The position numbers and the translations under genes are program-made. Shown one piece after another: positions 1-8,045 of a DNA stretch of 64,000 bases; the first letter of the stretch is position 1; each line of letters opens with the position of its first letter. A model generated the notes under the pieces. The model saw nothing but the letters and a program-made list of their open reading frames with translations. It ran no database searches and had not been told where the DNA came from. Origin of the DNA: Nonomuraea roseoviolacea subsp. carminata. Lineage in GTDB: Bacteria > Actinomycetota > Actinomycetes > Streptosporangiales > Streptosporangiaceae. Location of the stretch: assembly GCF_024172185.1 (NCBI RefSeq), contig NZ_JAMZEC010000001.1:9027001-9091000 (forward strand). The letters run 5' to 3'.

Positions 1-456
1 CCGGAGGACCATGACGAGGTTGGTCTCGTGGTCGTAGCCGGCCGCCTCGAAGGCGGGGGCGTAGGCGGCGCCCAGGGCGTCGTCGTCCACGCACACGTAG
101 CGGTGGCGGCGCCCGGCCAGCACGTCGTCGGCGGCCCGCAGCACCTCCTCCGGCCGGACGGCGCCGCCGGGCCGCTCGGGGGCGGGGATGACGAGACGGT
201 TGTCGTCGTGGGAGGCGGGATAGCGGTCGCTCAGCACGGCGAAGCCGCCCGGCACGGCGACGACCCGACCGGCCTTGCGCCGCGCGAACGCGTGCGTGAA
301 GGCGATGATCCGCGCCAGCTCGCGCTCCCGGGCCGCCGCGCCGACTCCCGGCGCGAGGGGGTCCTGGGCCGCTCCCGGCACGCGCGGGTCAGGGGCCGCT
401 TCCGGTAGGTGCGGGTCGTCGCCCGTGGCCGGGTCGGAGGTGGGGTGGGTGGTCAT
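1..456 (-). CDS. GNAT-like N-acetyltransferase, 3' end cut by window edge
   Basis: Only the first ~152 residues are in the window; the C-terminal part lies beyond base 1. The start is the ATG at 456-454, which overlaps the trpF stop in an ATGA arrangement, so it is probably translationally coupled to trpF. The first ~45 residues are a Pro/Asp/Ala-rich lead. They are followed by a stretch resembling the N-terminal part of actinobacterial GNAT proteins (FARRKAGRVVAVPGGFAVL, then a YVCVDDD and an AGYDHETNLVM segment). The acetyl-CoA-binding loop would lie outside the window, so the family call rests on overall resemblance only and the substrate is unknown. Confidence 0.5.
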   Translation of the reverse strand, partial: MTTHPTSDPATGDDPHLPEAAPDPRVPGAAQDPLAPGVGAAARERELARIIAFTHAFARRKAGRVVAVPGGFAVLSDRYPASHDDNRLVIPAPERPGGAVRPEEVLRAADDVLAGRRHRYVCVDDDALGAAYAPAFEAAGYDHETNLVMVLR

Positions 457-1049
457 CGGGCGGCGCCTCGGGCCGCGGCGACGAAGGCACGGATCAGGCC
501 GGAGTCCTTGACGCCCGGCGCCACCTCGACGCCGCTCGACACGTCCACGCCCCAGGGCCGGGCCGCCTCGATCGCGGTGGCCACGTTCGCCGGGTCGAGG
601 CCGCCGGCCAGCAGCCAGCGGCCCGAGGGGCGGCCGCGCACGGCCGCCCAGTCCCACGGCTCCCCCGAGCCGGGGCGGGGCGCGTCGACGATGAGCAGGT
701 CCTCGTCGTAGGCGCCGCACCGCAGGTCGGCCTCGGCGTCCACGGCGCGTACCAGGGTCAGCCCGAGGCCCTTCAGCGCCGTGAAGTCGGCGTGCGGGTG
801 GTGCCCGTGCAGTTGCACGGCCCGCAGGCCCGCGGCGAGGGTCGCCGCGCGCACCTCGGCCGGGTCCTCGCCGCGGAAGACGCCCACGGTGAGCACGTGG
901 TCGGGCACCAGCGCGGCCAGTTCGGCCGCCCGCTCGGGGGTGACCCGGCGGGGGCTCCGGGTCAGCACGAACCCGATGGCGTCCGCGCCTGCCTCGACGG
1001 CCGTCTCCACGTGGCCGGGCTCGCTGAGCCCGCAGATCTTCACATGCAC
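453..1049 (-). CDS. trpF: phosphoribosylanthranilate isomerase (TrpF)
   Basis: This cytoplasmic TIM-barrel enzyme converts N-(5-phosphoribosyl)anthranilate to CdRP, the third step of tryptophan synthesis. The 198-aa product is normal length. It begins MHVKICGL, carrying the family KICG motif with the catalytic Cys. It has QLHG in the middle, the catalytic Asp in LLIVDAPRPGSG, and a C-terminal phosphate-binding GGLDP...GVDVSSGVE signature. It is 10 nt downstream of a small membrane-protein gene and overlaps the following GNAT gene by 4 nt. It is not next to the other trp gene in this window (trpE at 17.7-19.9 kb), so trp genes are dispersed here. Confidence 0.93.
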   Translation of the reverse strand: MHVKICGLSEPGHVETAVEAGADAIGFVLTRSPRRVTPERAAELAALVPDHVLTVGVFRGEDPAEVRAATLAAGLRAVQLHGHHPHADFTALKGLGLTLVRAVDAEADLRCGAYDEDLLIVDAPRPGSGEPWDWAAVRGRPSGRWLLAGGLDPANVATAIEAARPWGVDVSSGVEVAPGVKDSGLIRAFVAAARGAAR

Positions 1050-1059
1050 ACGGTCGAGG

Positions 1060-1476
1060 TTAGCGGCGAACGGCCGCCCGGGGGGACCAGGTCCAGACGA
1101 GCATGGCCGTGATCAGCCCGAACAGGACGACCCCGTTCGGCACGTGGGCGCCGAGCCAGAGCCAGGTGACGTGCTGGGCCATGCCGACGAGGAGCAGCGC
1201 CACGCTCGCCAGCGCGGGCCAGCCCGCCCCGCGTCCCGGCCGCCAGACCAGCACGGCGAGCACCACCTGCACGAGCGCGACGAGATGGACGACCATCCCG
1301 GCCATGACGTGGGCCTCGCGCATCGCCTCGCCGGCGCCGACCGCCTGACCGGCCAGCGAGGCGGCGACGAGGAGGGACGCCGCCTGGGCGACGACGACGA
1401 TGCGCAGCCCGTACAGCAGCCCGGCGGACACCTGCCGGGACGGGCGGGGCACGGCCGCGGCCACGGTCTCCTGCAT
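1060..1476 (-). CDS. small four-helix membrane protein of unknown function
   Basis: The 138-aa product has four hydrophobic segments, at roughly residues 22-46, 58-78, 86-103 and 112-130, and a basic C-terminus, so it is an inner-membrane protein. I do not recognise the family. The ATG at 1476 has a good Shine-Dalgarno (AAGGA about 8 nt upstream), which supports the start. It lies 10 nt upstream of trpF and is probably cotranscribed with trpF and the GNAT gene. Nothing in the sequence links it to tryptophan synthesis apart from position. Confidence 0.7.
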   Translation of the reverse strand: MQETVAAAVPRPSRQVSAGLLYGLRIVVVAQAASLLVAASLAGQAVGAGEAMREAHVMAGMVVHLVALVQVVLAVLVWRPGRGAGWPALASVALLLVGMAQHVTWLWLGAHVPNGVVLFGLITAMLVWTWSPRAAVRR

Positions 1477-1540
1477 GGATGTGGTCCTTCCTGGAGATGT
1501 GAGGGATCCACATGCTGGCGGCCGGAGGCGTGGGCGGTCG

Positions 1541-2248
1541 TCAGCCTGCCGGGTTATTCGCGGATCCGCCCCCGGGAGGACGCACGGGGCGCACGGGACG
1601 GAAGGAGGCGTCCACCAGGCCCGTCCGGTGGGCGACGACGGCCGCCTGGATGCGGTTGCGCAGCCCGAGCTTGTCCATGGCGGCGCCGACGTGGGTCTTG
1701 ACCGTGGTGACGCCCACGTGCAGCCGTTCGGCGATCTCGGCGTTGGACAGGCCGGTGCCGACGAGGGCGAGGACCTCCAGCTCGCGTTCGGTCAGCCCGG
1801 CGGGCGGGGGCGCGGCGGCGCGGTCTCCGGCGGCGAGGAAGCCCTCGACGACGCGGCGCAGCACGGAGGGGGCGAGGAGCTGCTCGCCGGCGGCGGCCTT
1901 GCGCACGGCGTCCACCATGCGCTCGGGCTCGTCGTCCTTGACGAGGAAGCCGACGGCGCCGGCGCGCAGGGCGGCGTGCACGTTGGCGTCCTCGGCGAAC
2001 GTGGTGAGCACGACGATCCTGGCGGCGGGCCGGGCGGCGAGGACGCGGCGGATGGCCTCCAGGCCGTCCACGCGGGGCATCCGCAGGTCCATGAGGATGA
2101 CGTCGGGCACGTGGCGCTCGGCCTCGCGGACCGCCTCGGCCCCGTCCCGCGCCTCGGCGACCACCTCCATGTCGCCCGCGGCCTGCAGCAGCATCCGGAC
2201 GCCGGCGCGCACCAGCGCCTGGTCGTCGGCGACGAGCACGCGGATCAC
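1541..2248 (-). CDS. NarL/FixJ-family response regulator
   Basis: The 235-aa DNA-binding response regulator has an N-terminal receiver domain with acidic pocket D8-D9, phosphoacceptor D54 in VILMDLRMP, and the conserved Lys in FLVKDD. A C-terminal LuxR-type helix-turn-helix follows (LTERELEVLALV ... SNAEIAERLHVGVTTVKTH). The GTG start at 2248 overlaps the stop of the upstream histidine kinase as GTGA, so the two are coupled and form a dedicated pair. The target genes are not evident. Confidence 0.93.
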   Translation of the reverse strand: MIRVLVADDQALVRAGVRMLLQAAGDMEVVAEARDGAEAVREAERHVPDVILMDLRMPRVDGLEAIRRVLAARPAARIVVLTTFAEDANVHAALRAGAVGFLVKDDEPERMVDAVRKAAAGEQLLAPSVLRRVVEGFLAAGDRAAAPPPAGLTERELEVLALVGTGLSNAEIAERLHVGVTTVKTHVGAAMDKLGLRNRIQAAVVAHRTGLVDASFRPVRPVRPPGGGSANNPAG

Positions 2249-4053
2249 GCGGCCCCCTTCCCGGCCGCGGAGCCACCCGCGCCCCCGATCGAGCCGCCAC
2301 CCGCGAGGTCGCCGCCCGCCTCGCTCACCGGCCCGCCGTCGTCCACGAGGCCGCCGTCCTCCACGGGGGCGTCGTCGTGGCCGGGTCCGGCGGGGTCCCG
2401 GGGCGTGCGCTCGCAGCCGAAGAGCGCGGACAGGCCGCCGGAGGAGGAGGCCGCGGGGCCGGGGACGCCCGGGGCGCCGGGGAGGGTGGCGGTGAGCAGC
2501 CAGCCGCCGTCCTCGCGCGACCCCGCCGTCAGCGTCCCGCCCAGCGCGCGCACCCGTTCCCGCATGCCCGCCAGCCCGCTGCCCGAGGACGGCAGGCGCT
2601 CGACGGGCGCCGGCGGGCGGCCGTTGGCGATCTCGACGGCCAGCCCCTTGCCGCGGGCGGTCACGGCCACCGCCACCTCCGTGCCCGGTCCGGCGTGTTT
2701 GAGCACGTTGGTGAGCCCTTCCTGGACGATGCGGGCGGCGGAGGCGCGGGCCACGAGCGGCGCCCGGCCGGTGTCCGGGTCCAGGCGGAGGTCCACGAGG
2801 AGGCCGGCGGCGGCCATCCGCTCGGCCGACTCGCGCATGACGTCGGCGGGGTCGGCGAGCAGGCCGGGCCGGGCGCCGGGGTCGCGCAGCACGTCGAGCA
2901 GCCCGCGCAGGTCCTCCAGCACCTGGTGCCCGGTGTCGCGGATGTCGCTCAGCGCGTCGGCGACCGGCCCCCGCGGCGCGGCGTAGCGGGCGGCGCCGGC
3001 CCGCAGCACCATGGCGCCGACGTGGTGGGCGACGATGTCGTGCACCTCGCGGGCGATCCGTTCCCGCTCGGCGAGCTGGTCGGCGCGTACCTGGGCGAGG
3101 GCCAGGCGCGCGGACTCCTCGGCGCGCAGCCGCTCGGCGGCGGCCGCGGCGCCCCGCATCCTGAGGTAGCGGCCGATCGCGACGGGCGTGGCCACCAGTG
3201 TCATGAGGGTCCCGACGCGGATCGCGGTGATCTCGGTGTCCGGGCCGACGACGGCGATAGCGGTCAGCATGCAGCCGGTGAGGTACGCGACCACCGTCCA
3301 GGCCCAGGAGCTCACGCGCATCGCGAACACGCCGATCGCGATCAGCGTGAGGATCACGCAGGTGGTGACGGCGTCCTTCAGGTAGGTGTCGGTGACGACG
3401 AGCAGGACGCCCTGCCCCAGGAACACCAGCCCCGGCAGCCGCCTGGCGACGCCCAGCGACAGGCCACCGACCACGGCGAGCAGCCCCACCACCCAGACGG
3501 GCTGGCTGCCCTGGTTCCAGCTGGTCCAGGTGCTGAGCACGGTGATCGCCACCCCGCCGGCCGCCAGCAGGGCGTCCGGCGTGACGTCCCGCTCCTCCAG
3601 CCGCCCCGCGGAGCTGCGCAGGTAGGCCCCGAGCAGGACGGGAAAGACCGGCAGTAAGACCGAGTACACCAAGCCGTTCGTGGTGAGCGCGCTGCCGGAA
3701 TCCACCAGGTTGACCGCTGTCGCCGCGATCGTGGCGGCGACAGCGACCGTGACGGCCCGCCACCCGGATCGGTACGCCGCCACCCCGAGCGCCACGCAGA
3801 CGAGCATCTGCGCCGTGTTGGCGGTGAACGAGACGAGCTGGTCGGTCACGACCAGGAGCCCGGCCAGGTAGAGGGTGACCGGCACCGGCCGGCGCCGGAC
3901 GAACCCCATGGGCAGCCCCGCCAGGAGCGCCATCGGGATGTTCATCTCGGCGGGCAGGTACTCGGTGCCGCCGGCATGCGCCGTCGTCAACAGATCCAGG
4001 CCCACGCCCGAGGCCGCAAGCAGGACATCCAGCGGCAAACCACGCCAACGCAT
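2245..4053 (-). CDS. NarL-type sensor histidine kinase, multi-pass membrane
   Basis: The 602-aa kinase has an N-terminal half (about residues 8-295) of hydrophobic segments. A short linker follows, then a HisKA_3 dimerisation domain with phospho-accepting H338 in ERERIAREVHDIVAHH. An HATPase domain comes next, with the N-box variant GLTNVLKHA and a GSGLAGMRER G-box. The last ~65 residues are an unusual Gly/Asp/Pro-rich tail without recognisable fold. The start at 4053 is supported by TAGCGT lying 7 nt upstream, the signature of a leaderless actinobacterial transcript. It is cotranscribed with the response regulator. Confidence 0.9.
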   Translation of the reverse strand: MRWRGLPLDVLLAASGVGLDLLTTAHAGGTEYLPAEMNIPMALLAGLPMGFVRRRPVPVTLYLAGLLVVTDQLVSFTANTAQMLVCVALGVAAYRSGWRAVTVAVAATIAATAVNLVDSGSALTTNGLVYSVLLPVFPVLLGAYLRSSAGRLEERDVTPDALLAAGGVAITVLSTWTSWNQGSQPVWVVGLLAVVGGLSLGVARRLPGLVFLGQGVLLVVTDTYLKDAVTTCVILTLIAIGVFAMRVSSWAWTVVAYLTGCMLTAIAVVGPDTEITAIRVGTLMTLVATPVAIGRYLRMRGAAAAAERLRAEESARLALAQVRADQLAERERIAREVHDIVAHHVGAMVLRAGAARYAAPRGPVADALSDIRDTGHQVLEDLRGLLDVLRDPGARPGLLADPADVMRESAERMAAAGLLVDLRLDPDTGRAPLVARASAARIVQEGLTNVLKHAGPGTEVAVAVTARGKGLAVEIANGRPPAPVERLPSSGSGLAGMRERVRALGGTLTAGSREDGGWLLTATLPGAPGVPGPAASSSGGLSALFGCERTPRDPAGPGHDDAPVEDGGLVDDGGPVSEAGGDLAGGGSIGGAGGSAAGKGAA

Positions 4054-4182
4054 GCCCCTCACGCTAGCCGTCCAGGCCGGCGACCTGATCCTCCGCGCGG
4101 AGGACCCGCCTCCTCCATCTGGCCGGAGATCCGCCCCGACGAGGGAGCGCCCGGGGCCGAAACCGGCCCTACCTTTCGGGGC

Positions 4183-4773
4183 ATGGCTCACGACAGCGCG
4201 TTGTTCTTCGGTCAGTTCCTGCGCGACCCGATCCGGGTCGGCGCGTTCGCTCCCAGCTCGTGGCGGCTGGCCCGGTCGGTCTGCGCGCCGGTGCCCGAGC
4301 GGGGCGAGCCGGTGGTGGTGGAGCTGGGGCCGGGGACGGGGCCGTTCACCGTGGAGATCCAGCGGCGGCTGTCCGGTCGCGGGCGGCACCTGGCGGTGGA
4401 GCTGAACGCGCCGATGGCGGCCCTGCTGGCGGCCCGCTTCCCCCGGGTGGACGTGGTGCACGGCGACGCGGCGGAGCTGTCGGGGCTGCTGGCCGGGCGG
4501 GGGCTCGGGCAGGCGGACGTGGTGGTGAGCGGTCTGCCCTGGGCGGCGTTCCCGGCCGCGTTGCAGCACCGCCTGATGGAGGCGGTGGTCTCGGCGATGA
4601 GCCCGGCGGGCGCCTTCACCACGTTCTCGTACGTGCACGCGATCCCGCTGGGGTCGGCCCGGCGGTTCCGGGCGCTGCTGGCCGAGCGGTTCGAGGAGGT
4701 GGTGCCGAGCCGCACCGTGTGGCGGAACGCGCCGCCGGCGTTCGTCTTCCACGCCCGCCGCCCACGCGTCTGA
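4183..4773 (+). CDS. PmtA-like class I SAM-dependent methyltransferase
   Basis: The 196-aa product has SAM-binding motif I (VVVELGPGTGPFT), an acidic motif-II region (HLAVELNAPM) and a GLPWA segment in the position of the catalytic loop. The opening LFFGQFLRDPIRVGAFAPSS closely resembles phospholipid N-methyltransferases and their rRNA-adenine-dimethylase-like relatives. A lipid or small-molecule methyl acceptor is inferred, not shown. The ATG at 4183 is preceded by TACCTT with a 7-nt gap, so a leaderless mRNA is likely. It diverges from the histidine kinase gene across 129 bp. Confidence 0.8.
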   Translation: MAHDSALFFGQFLRDPIRVGAFAPSSWRLARSVCAPVPERGEPVVVELGPGTGPFTVEIQRRLSGRGRHLAVELNAPMAALLAARFPRVDVVHGDAAELSGLLAGRGLGQADVVVSGLPWAAFPAALQHRLMEAVVSAMSPAGAFTTFSYVHAIPLGSARRFRALLAERFEEVVPSRTVWRNAPPAFVFHARRPRV

Positions 4774-5157
4774 CGGCGCACGCGCACACACGCGGACGGG
4801 CGGACGCGAACACCACACGACCCGCGCGGCGCGCCGCCACGCGGGAGCGCGCGACCGCCTGCCCGGCGGTCCGGAGCGGGGAGAGCTTGGTCTCAACCCT
4901 CCCACGCCACCGGCGGCGGGCCATCCCTCGGCCGCCGCCGATCACGGCATGCGCGTGGCCGGTGCGCATGGCCGTGCCGGTCGCGGGCCGCCTGCCGCGG
5001 GCCGTTCCCCCGGAGCGGCGTTCTCGGCCCCGTCGGACAGACCCTCGTCTCCTCGCGCCGGCGCTGCGGCAGGTCGGCGGCCTTCTCGGCGTGTACGAGG
5101 CTGCGCCTACCCATCAGCGCCGGGACCTCACCTGATCAGCGGAATCAGGAGGCGTCA
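4774..5157. other. 384-bp intergenic stretch, no gene seen
   Basis: This lies between convergent genes (methyltransferase and enoyl-CoA hydratase). I read both strands for tRNA-like T-arms, short proteins with a ribosome site, and strong hairpins, and found no convincing candidate. The frames that remain open here are Arg/Pro/Ala-rich and typical of random high-GC sequence. Confidence 0.5.
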
Positions 5158-5955
5158 TCAGGAGAAGGACGGCGGCCGTTTCTCGCGCACCGCCCGCACG
5201 CCCTCGGCCACGTCGGGCCCGGTGAACCCCAGGAACTCCATCGCCAGCGAGGCGTCGAAGGAGGGCCCGGCCAGGCGCAGCCAGTTGTTCAGCGCGTACT
5301 TGGTGAGCCTGATCGCCTCCTGGGCCCCGCCGGCCAGCCGGACGGCGACGTCGAGGGCGGTCTGATGCACCTGGTCGTCGTCGACGCACAGGCCGACCAG
5401 GCCCATGCGCTCGGCCTCCTCCCCCGTGACGGCCTCGCACAGCAGCAGGTGGTACTTGGCCTTGGCCAGCCCGCACAGCAGCGGCCAGACGATCGCGGCG
5501 TGGTCGCCCGCGGCGACGCCGAGCCGGGTGTGGCCGTCGATGATCCGGGCGGTGCGCCCGGCGACGGAGACGTCGGCGAGCAGCGCCACGGCGAGCCCGG
5601 CCCCCACCGCGGGGCCCACGATGGCGGAGACGACCGGCTTGGAGCAGTTGACGACGTTGTAGACGATCTCGCGGGCCTCGGCGAACACCCGCATGCGGAC
5701 GGCGTGGTCGCGCGTCATCTCCTCGATCATGGACAGGTCGCCGCCGGCGGAGAACGCCGCGCCCTCCCCCGTGATCAGGACGGCGCGCACGGCGTCGTCG
5801 CGGTCGGCGTCGCGCCAGATGGCCGCCAGCTCGCGGTGGCCGGTCGTGTCGACGGCGTTGAGCCGGCGCGGCTCGCTGATCGTGACGCGCAGCACGCCGT
5901 CGGCGGGCATGTCGACGCGCAGCCGCTCGTACGCCTCGTAGCCGGGAACGGTCAC
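5158..5955 (-). CDS. enoyl-CoA hydratase/isomerase family protein
   Basis: The 265-aa crotonase-fold protein shows the CoA/oxyanion-hole segments GEGAAFSAGGDLSMIEE and CSKPVVSAIVGPAVGAGLAVALLADV. A C-terminal helical part with LTKYALNNW is typical of the family. The active-site Glu positions are less clear, with LGVAAGDHAA where hydratases carry a Glu, so the reaction could be hydration, isomerisation or hydrolysis of an acyl-CoA. A GGAGGGA ribosome site precedes the ATG at 5955. It is the last gene of a minus-strand run with an esterase 34 nt upstream. Confidence 0.85.
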   Translation of the reverse strand: MTVPGYEAYERLRVDMPADGVLRVTISEPRRLNAVDTTGHRELAAIWRDADRDDAVRAVLITGEGAAFSAGGDLSMIEEMTRDHAVRMRVFAEAREIVYNVVNCSKPVVSAIVGPAVGAGLAVALLADVSVAGRTARIIDGHTRLGVAAGDHAAIVWPLLCGLAKAKYHLLLCEAVTGEEAERMGLVGLCVDDDQVHQTALDVAVRLAGGAQEAIRLTKYALNNWLRLAGPSFDASLAMEFLGFTGPDVAEGVRAVREKRPPSFS

Positions 5956-5989
5956 GGGGCCTCCCTCCGTCCATGACGATCACCTGTGG

Positions 5990-6925
5990 TCACGAGAGCT
6001 CCTCCCGGCCGAACGCCTCGCGCAGGCGGCGGGCGACCAGCTCGCGGGCCTCCACCGCCTGGTCGAACAGGCCGGGGAAGGAGCAGAAGCCGTGGACGGT
6101 CCCGTCGTAGCGGACCACCTCGGCGGGCACCCCCGCCGCGGTCAGGCGCTCGCCGTACCGCTCGGCCTCGTCGCGCAGCACGTCGTACTCGGCGGTGACG
6201 ACGGTGGCGGGCGGCAGCCCGGCGAAGGACGGGAGCCGCAGCGGCGACAGGCGCGGGTCGGCGGGGTCGGCGCCCGGCGCGTACTGCCGGGCGAACCACG
6301 CCATCTCGGCGGCGTCCAGCCCGAAGCCCCGCCCGTACTCCGCGTAGCTCGGCGAGTCCATGGCCAGGTCGAGGACCGGGGTGACGAGCGCCTGGTGGAC
6401 GAGCGTGAGCCCGGCGTCGCGGGCCTGCCAGGCGGCGACGGCGGCCAGGTTGCCGCCGGCGCTGACGCCGGTCACCGCGACGGAGCCGTCGCACTGGTAG
6501 AACGCGGGCCGGGCGAAGACGTCGCGCACGACGGTCCAGGCGTCGTCGGCGGCGGCCGGGAAGGGGTGCTCGGGGGCCAGCCGGTAGCCGGCCGAGACGA
6601 CCACCGCGCCGGTGCGCAGGGCGAGGTCGCGGCCGGTCGCGTCGTCGCGTTTGACGCCGCCGAACACCCAGCCGCCGCCGTGGAAGGACACGAGCACCGG
6701 GAGCGGCCCGTCGCCGCGGTCGGCCCGGTAGATCCGGATGGGCACCCCCTCGGCGGTCTCGTCGCGGACCGAGGCGATGCGGGTGAGGGGGCCGCGGTGC
6801 GCGGCCATGGGGTCGGCCGCCTCCCGCGCCTCCCGGACGGCGGCGAGGTCGAGGGTGTCCAGGGCGCCGCCGTCGTCCGGCCGGTAGCGCTCCAGGAAGT
6901 CGCGCGACTGAGGGTTCAGCGGCAT
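5990..6925 (-). CDS. alpha/beta hydrolase (hormone-sensitive-lipase type esterase)
   Basis: The 311-aa enzyme has the oxyanion HGGGW motif (residues 82-86) and nucleophile S155 in GVSAGGN. The C-terminal acid lies in EYDVLRDEA and the His in GTVHGFCSFP, giving a complete HSL-family triad. It is probably a cytosolic short-chain ester hydrolase. It starts 9 nt after the stop of the amidotransferase-like gene. TAGGCT sits 6 nt upstream of its ATG and overlaps that stop codon, so it may also have its own leaderless promoter. Confidence 0.88.
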   Translation of the reverse strand: MPLNPQSRDFLERYRPDDGGALDTLDLAAVREAREAADPMAAHRGPLTRIASVRDETAEGVPIRIYRADRGDGPLPVLVSFHGGGWVFGGVKRDDATGRDLALRTGAVVVSAGYRLAPEHPFPAAADDAWTVVRDVFARPAFYQCDGSVAVTGVSAGGNLAAVAAWQARDAGLTLVHQALVTPVLDLAMDSPSYAEYGRGFGLDAAEMAWFARQYAPGADPADPRLSPLRLPSFAGLPPATVVTAEYDVLRDEAERYGERLTAAGVPAEVVRYDGTVHGFCSFPGLFDQAVEARELVARRLREAFGREELS

Positions 6926-6934
6926 GCTCGGAGC

Positions 6935-7624
6935 CTAGCGGGCCGCCTCGACGAGCGCACCGAACAGCCCGGCGGCGCCCGCGCCCCGTTCGGGGTGCCA
7001 CTGCACGCCCACGGCGAACCGGTGGCCCTGCAGCTCGACGGCCTCGACGATCTGGTCCTCGGCCCAGGCGACGGCCAGCAGCCCCGAGCCGAGCCGGCGC
7101 ACGGACTGCACGTGCGGCGCGATCACCTCGACGCGCTCCCCCACGGCCTTGCCGAGCTTGCTCGACACGCTGACCTGGATCGTGTGGGGGACGCCGGGCT
7201 CGCCGTGGCGGTCGTGGCCGAGCGTGTCGGGCAGCCAGGGGATGAGGGTGCCGCCCTGGGCGACGTTGAGCACGTGCATGCCGCGGGCGACGGCGAGGAC
7301 GGGCAGGCCGGCCTGGACGGCGGCGCGGGCCAGGGCCAGCTCGTAGCGGTCGCGGTGGGCCTGCGGCGCCGGGAGGCGGGCGTCCTGCTGCTCGCCGTAG
7401 GCGTCGGCGCCGAGCTCGGCGCCTCCGGCCAGCACCAGGCCGCGCAGGCCGCGGACGTGGTCGGCGGCGGTGGCGGGCGACAGGGGCGGCAGCAGCACGG
7501 GCGCCCCGCCGGCCCGCTCGACCGCCCTGGCGTAGGCGGGGGGCGACAGGACCGCCTCCCGCACCCAGTCCCCCCAGCGGGCGGCCTCGTAATAGGCGGT
7601 GATGCCGATCAGCGGTCGGGCCAT
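6935..7624 (-). CDS. class I glutamine-amidotransferase-like protein (PuuD/peptidase C26 family) lacking the catalytic Cys
   Basis: The 229-aa protein is collinear with gamma-glutamyl-GABA hydrolases. It opens PLIGITAYYE and has the nucleophile-elbow context LPVLAVARGMHVLNVAQGG and the His/Glu motif GVQWHPE. At the elbow the expected Cys (family pattern GICRG) is Ala113, read directly as GCC in a clean frame. Hydrolysis by the normal thioester route should therefore be impossible. It may be a binding or regulatory protein or a decaying gene. A GGAG ribosome site precedes the ATG. It heads the run with the esterase and enoyl-CoA hydratase. Confidence 0.8.
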   Translation of the reverse strand: MARPLIGITAYYEAARWGDWVREAVLSPPAYARAVERAGGAPVLLPPLSPATAADHVRGLRGLVLAGGAELGADAYGEQQDARLPAPQAHRDRYELALARAAVQAGLPVLAVARGMHVLNVAQGGTLIPWLPDTLGHDRHGEPGVPHTIQVSVSSKLGKAVGERVEVIAPHVQSVRRLGSGLLAVAWAEDQIVEAVELQGHRFAVGVQWHPERGAGAAGLFGALVEAAR

Positions 7625-8045
7625 GCGATCTCCAGGTGCGAGCAGGAGTCGGGTCGGCCGCCCGGCGGTGCGGCGGCCGCGAGGCCATCATGGCGCACGG
7701 CGTTTCGCTCACGGCACCCCCGCGGCGAGATCTCGCCCGGGACTCTCCGGCCGCGATTCTCGACAAAGCAGAAAACAGTCAGAAAATACGAACGAAAGGC
7801 ATATTCATGTTTCGCGTCCGAAATGCGCTCCGTCTTGACCGCGATGAATAACAGAACCGTCACGCATAGTTCGGGTTCGCACCGTATCGGCGCGAAACGG
7901 TTGTGACGTCCATGTGGTGGTGTAAGACTCGATTTCCGAGCGATCGGCCGAGCCGGGGCCGTGCCGGACGCTCGTCACCCGGAGCCGTCAGGGAGGTGGA
8001 TCGACACGACCGGAATGCGATTCCGGTCCATGGGGTGGGGTTGAT
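7625..8045. other. 421-bp divergent intergenic region with an AT-rich core
   Basis: This lies between the minus-strand amidotransferase-like gene and the plus-strand flavohaemoprotein. About 7740-7880 is strikingly less GC-rich than the surroundings, with runs such as aaaacagtcagaaaatac, which fits a promoter or regulator-binding zone for two divergent units. A 14-codon frame at 7807-7851 has a weak ribosome site but nothing else to support it. The clearest element is the palindrome at 8008-8028, listed separately. Confidence 0.45.
8008..8028. promoter_or_regulatory. perfect 9-3-9 palindrome, candidate operator
   Basis: Arms GACCGGAAT (8008-8016) and ATTCCGGTC (8020-8028) are exact reverse complements around a 3-nt centre. 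The site ends 17 nt before the start of the flavohaemoprotein gene, where a repressor would block transcription or initiation. Which regulator binds is unknown; the neighbouring XRE protein is one candidate. Confidence 0.5.

Noticed and set aside
4774..5157. Possible tRNA or small protein in the 384-bp gap
   Set aside because: No T-arm/anticodon pattern could be folded by eye and the remaining frames are random-looking.
7807..7851. 14-codon frame MFRVRNALRLDRDE upstream of the flavohaemoprotein
   Set aside because: Weak GAAAGG site only; no conserved feature, and the region is better explained as AT-rich promoter DNA.
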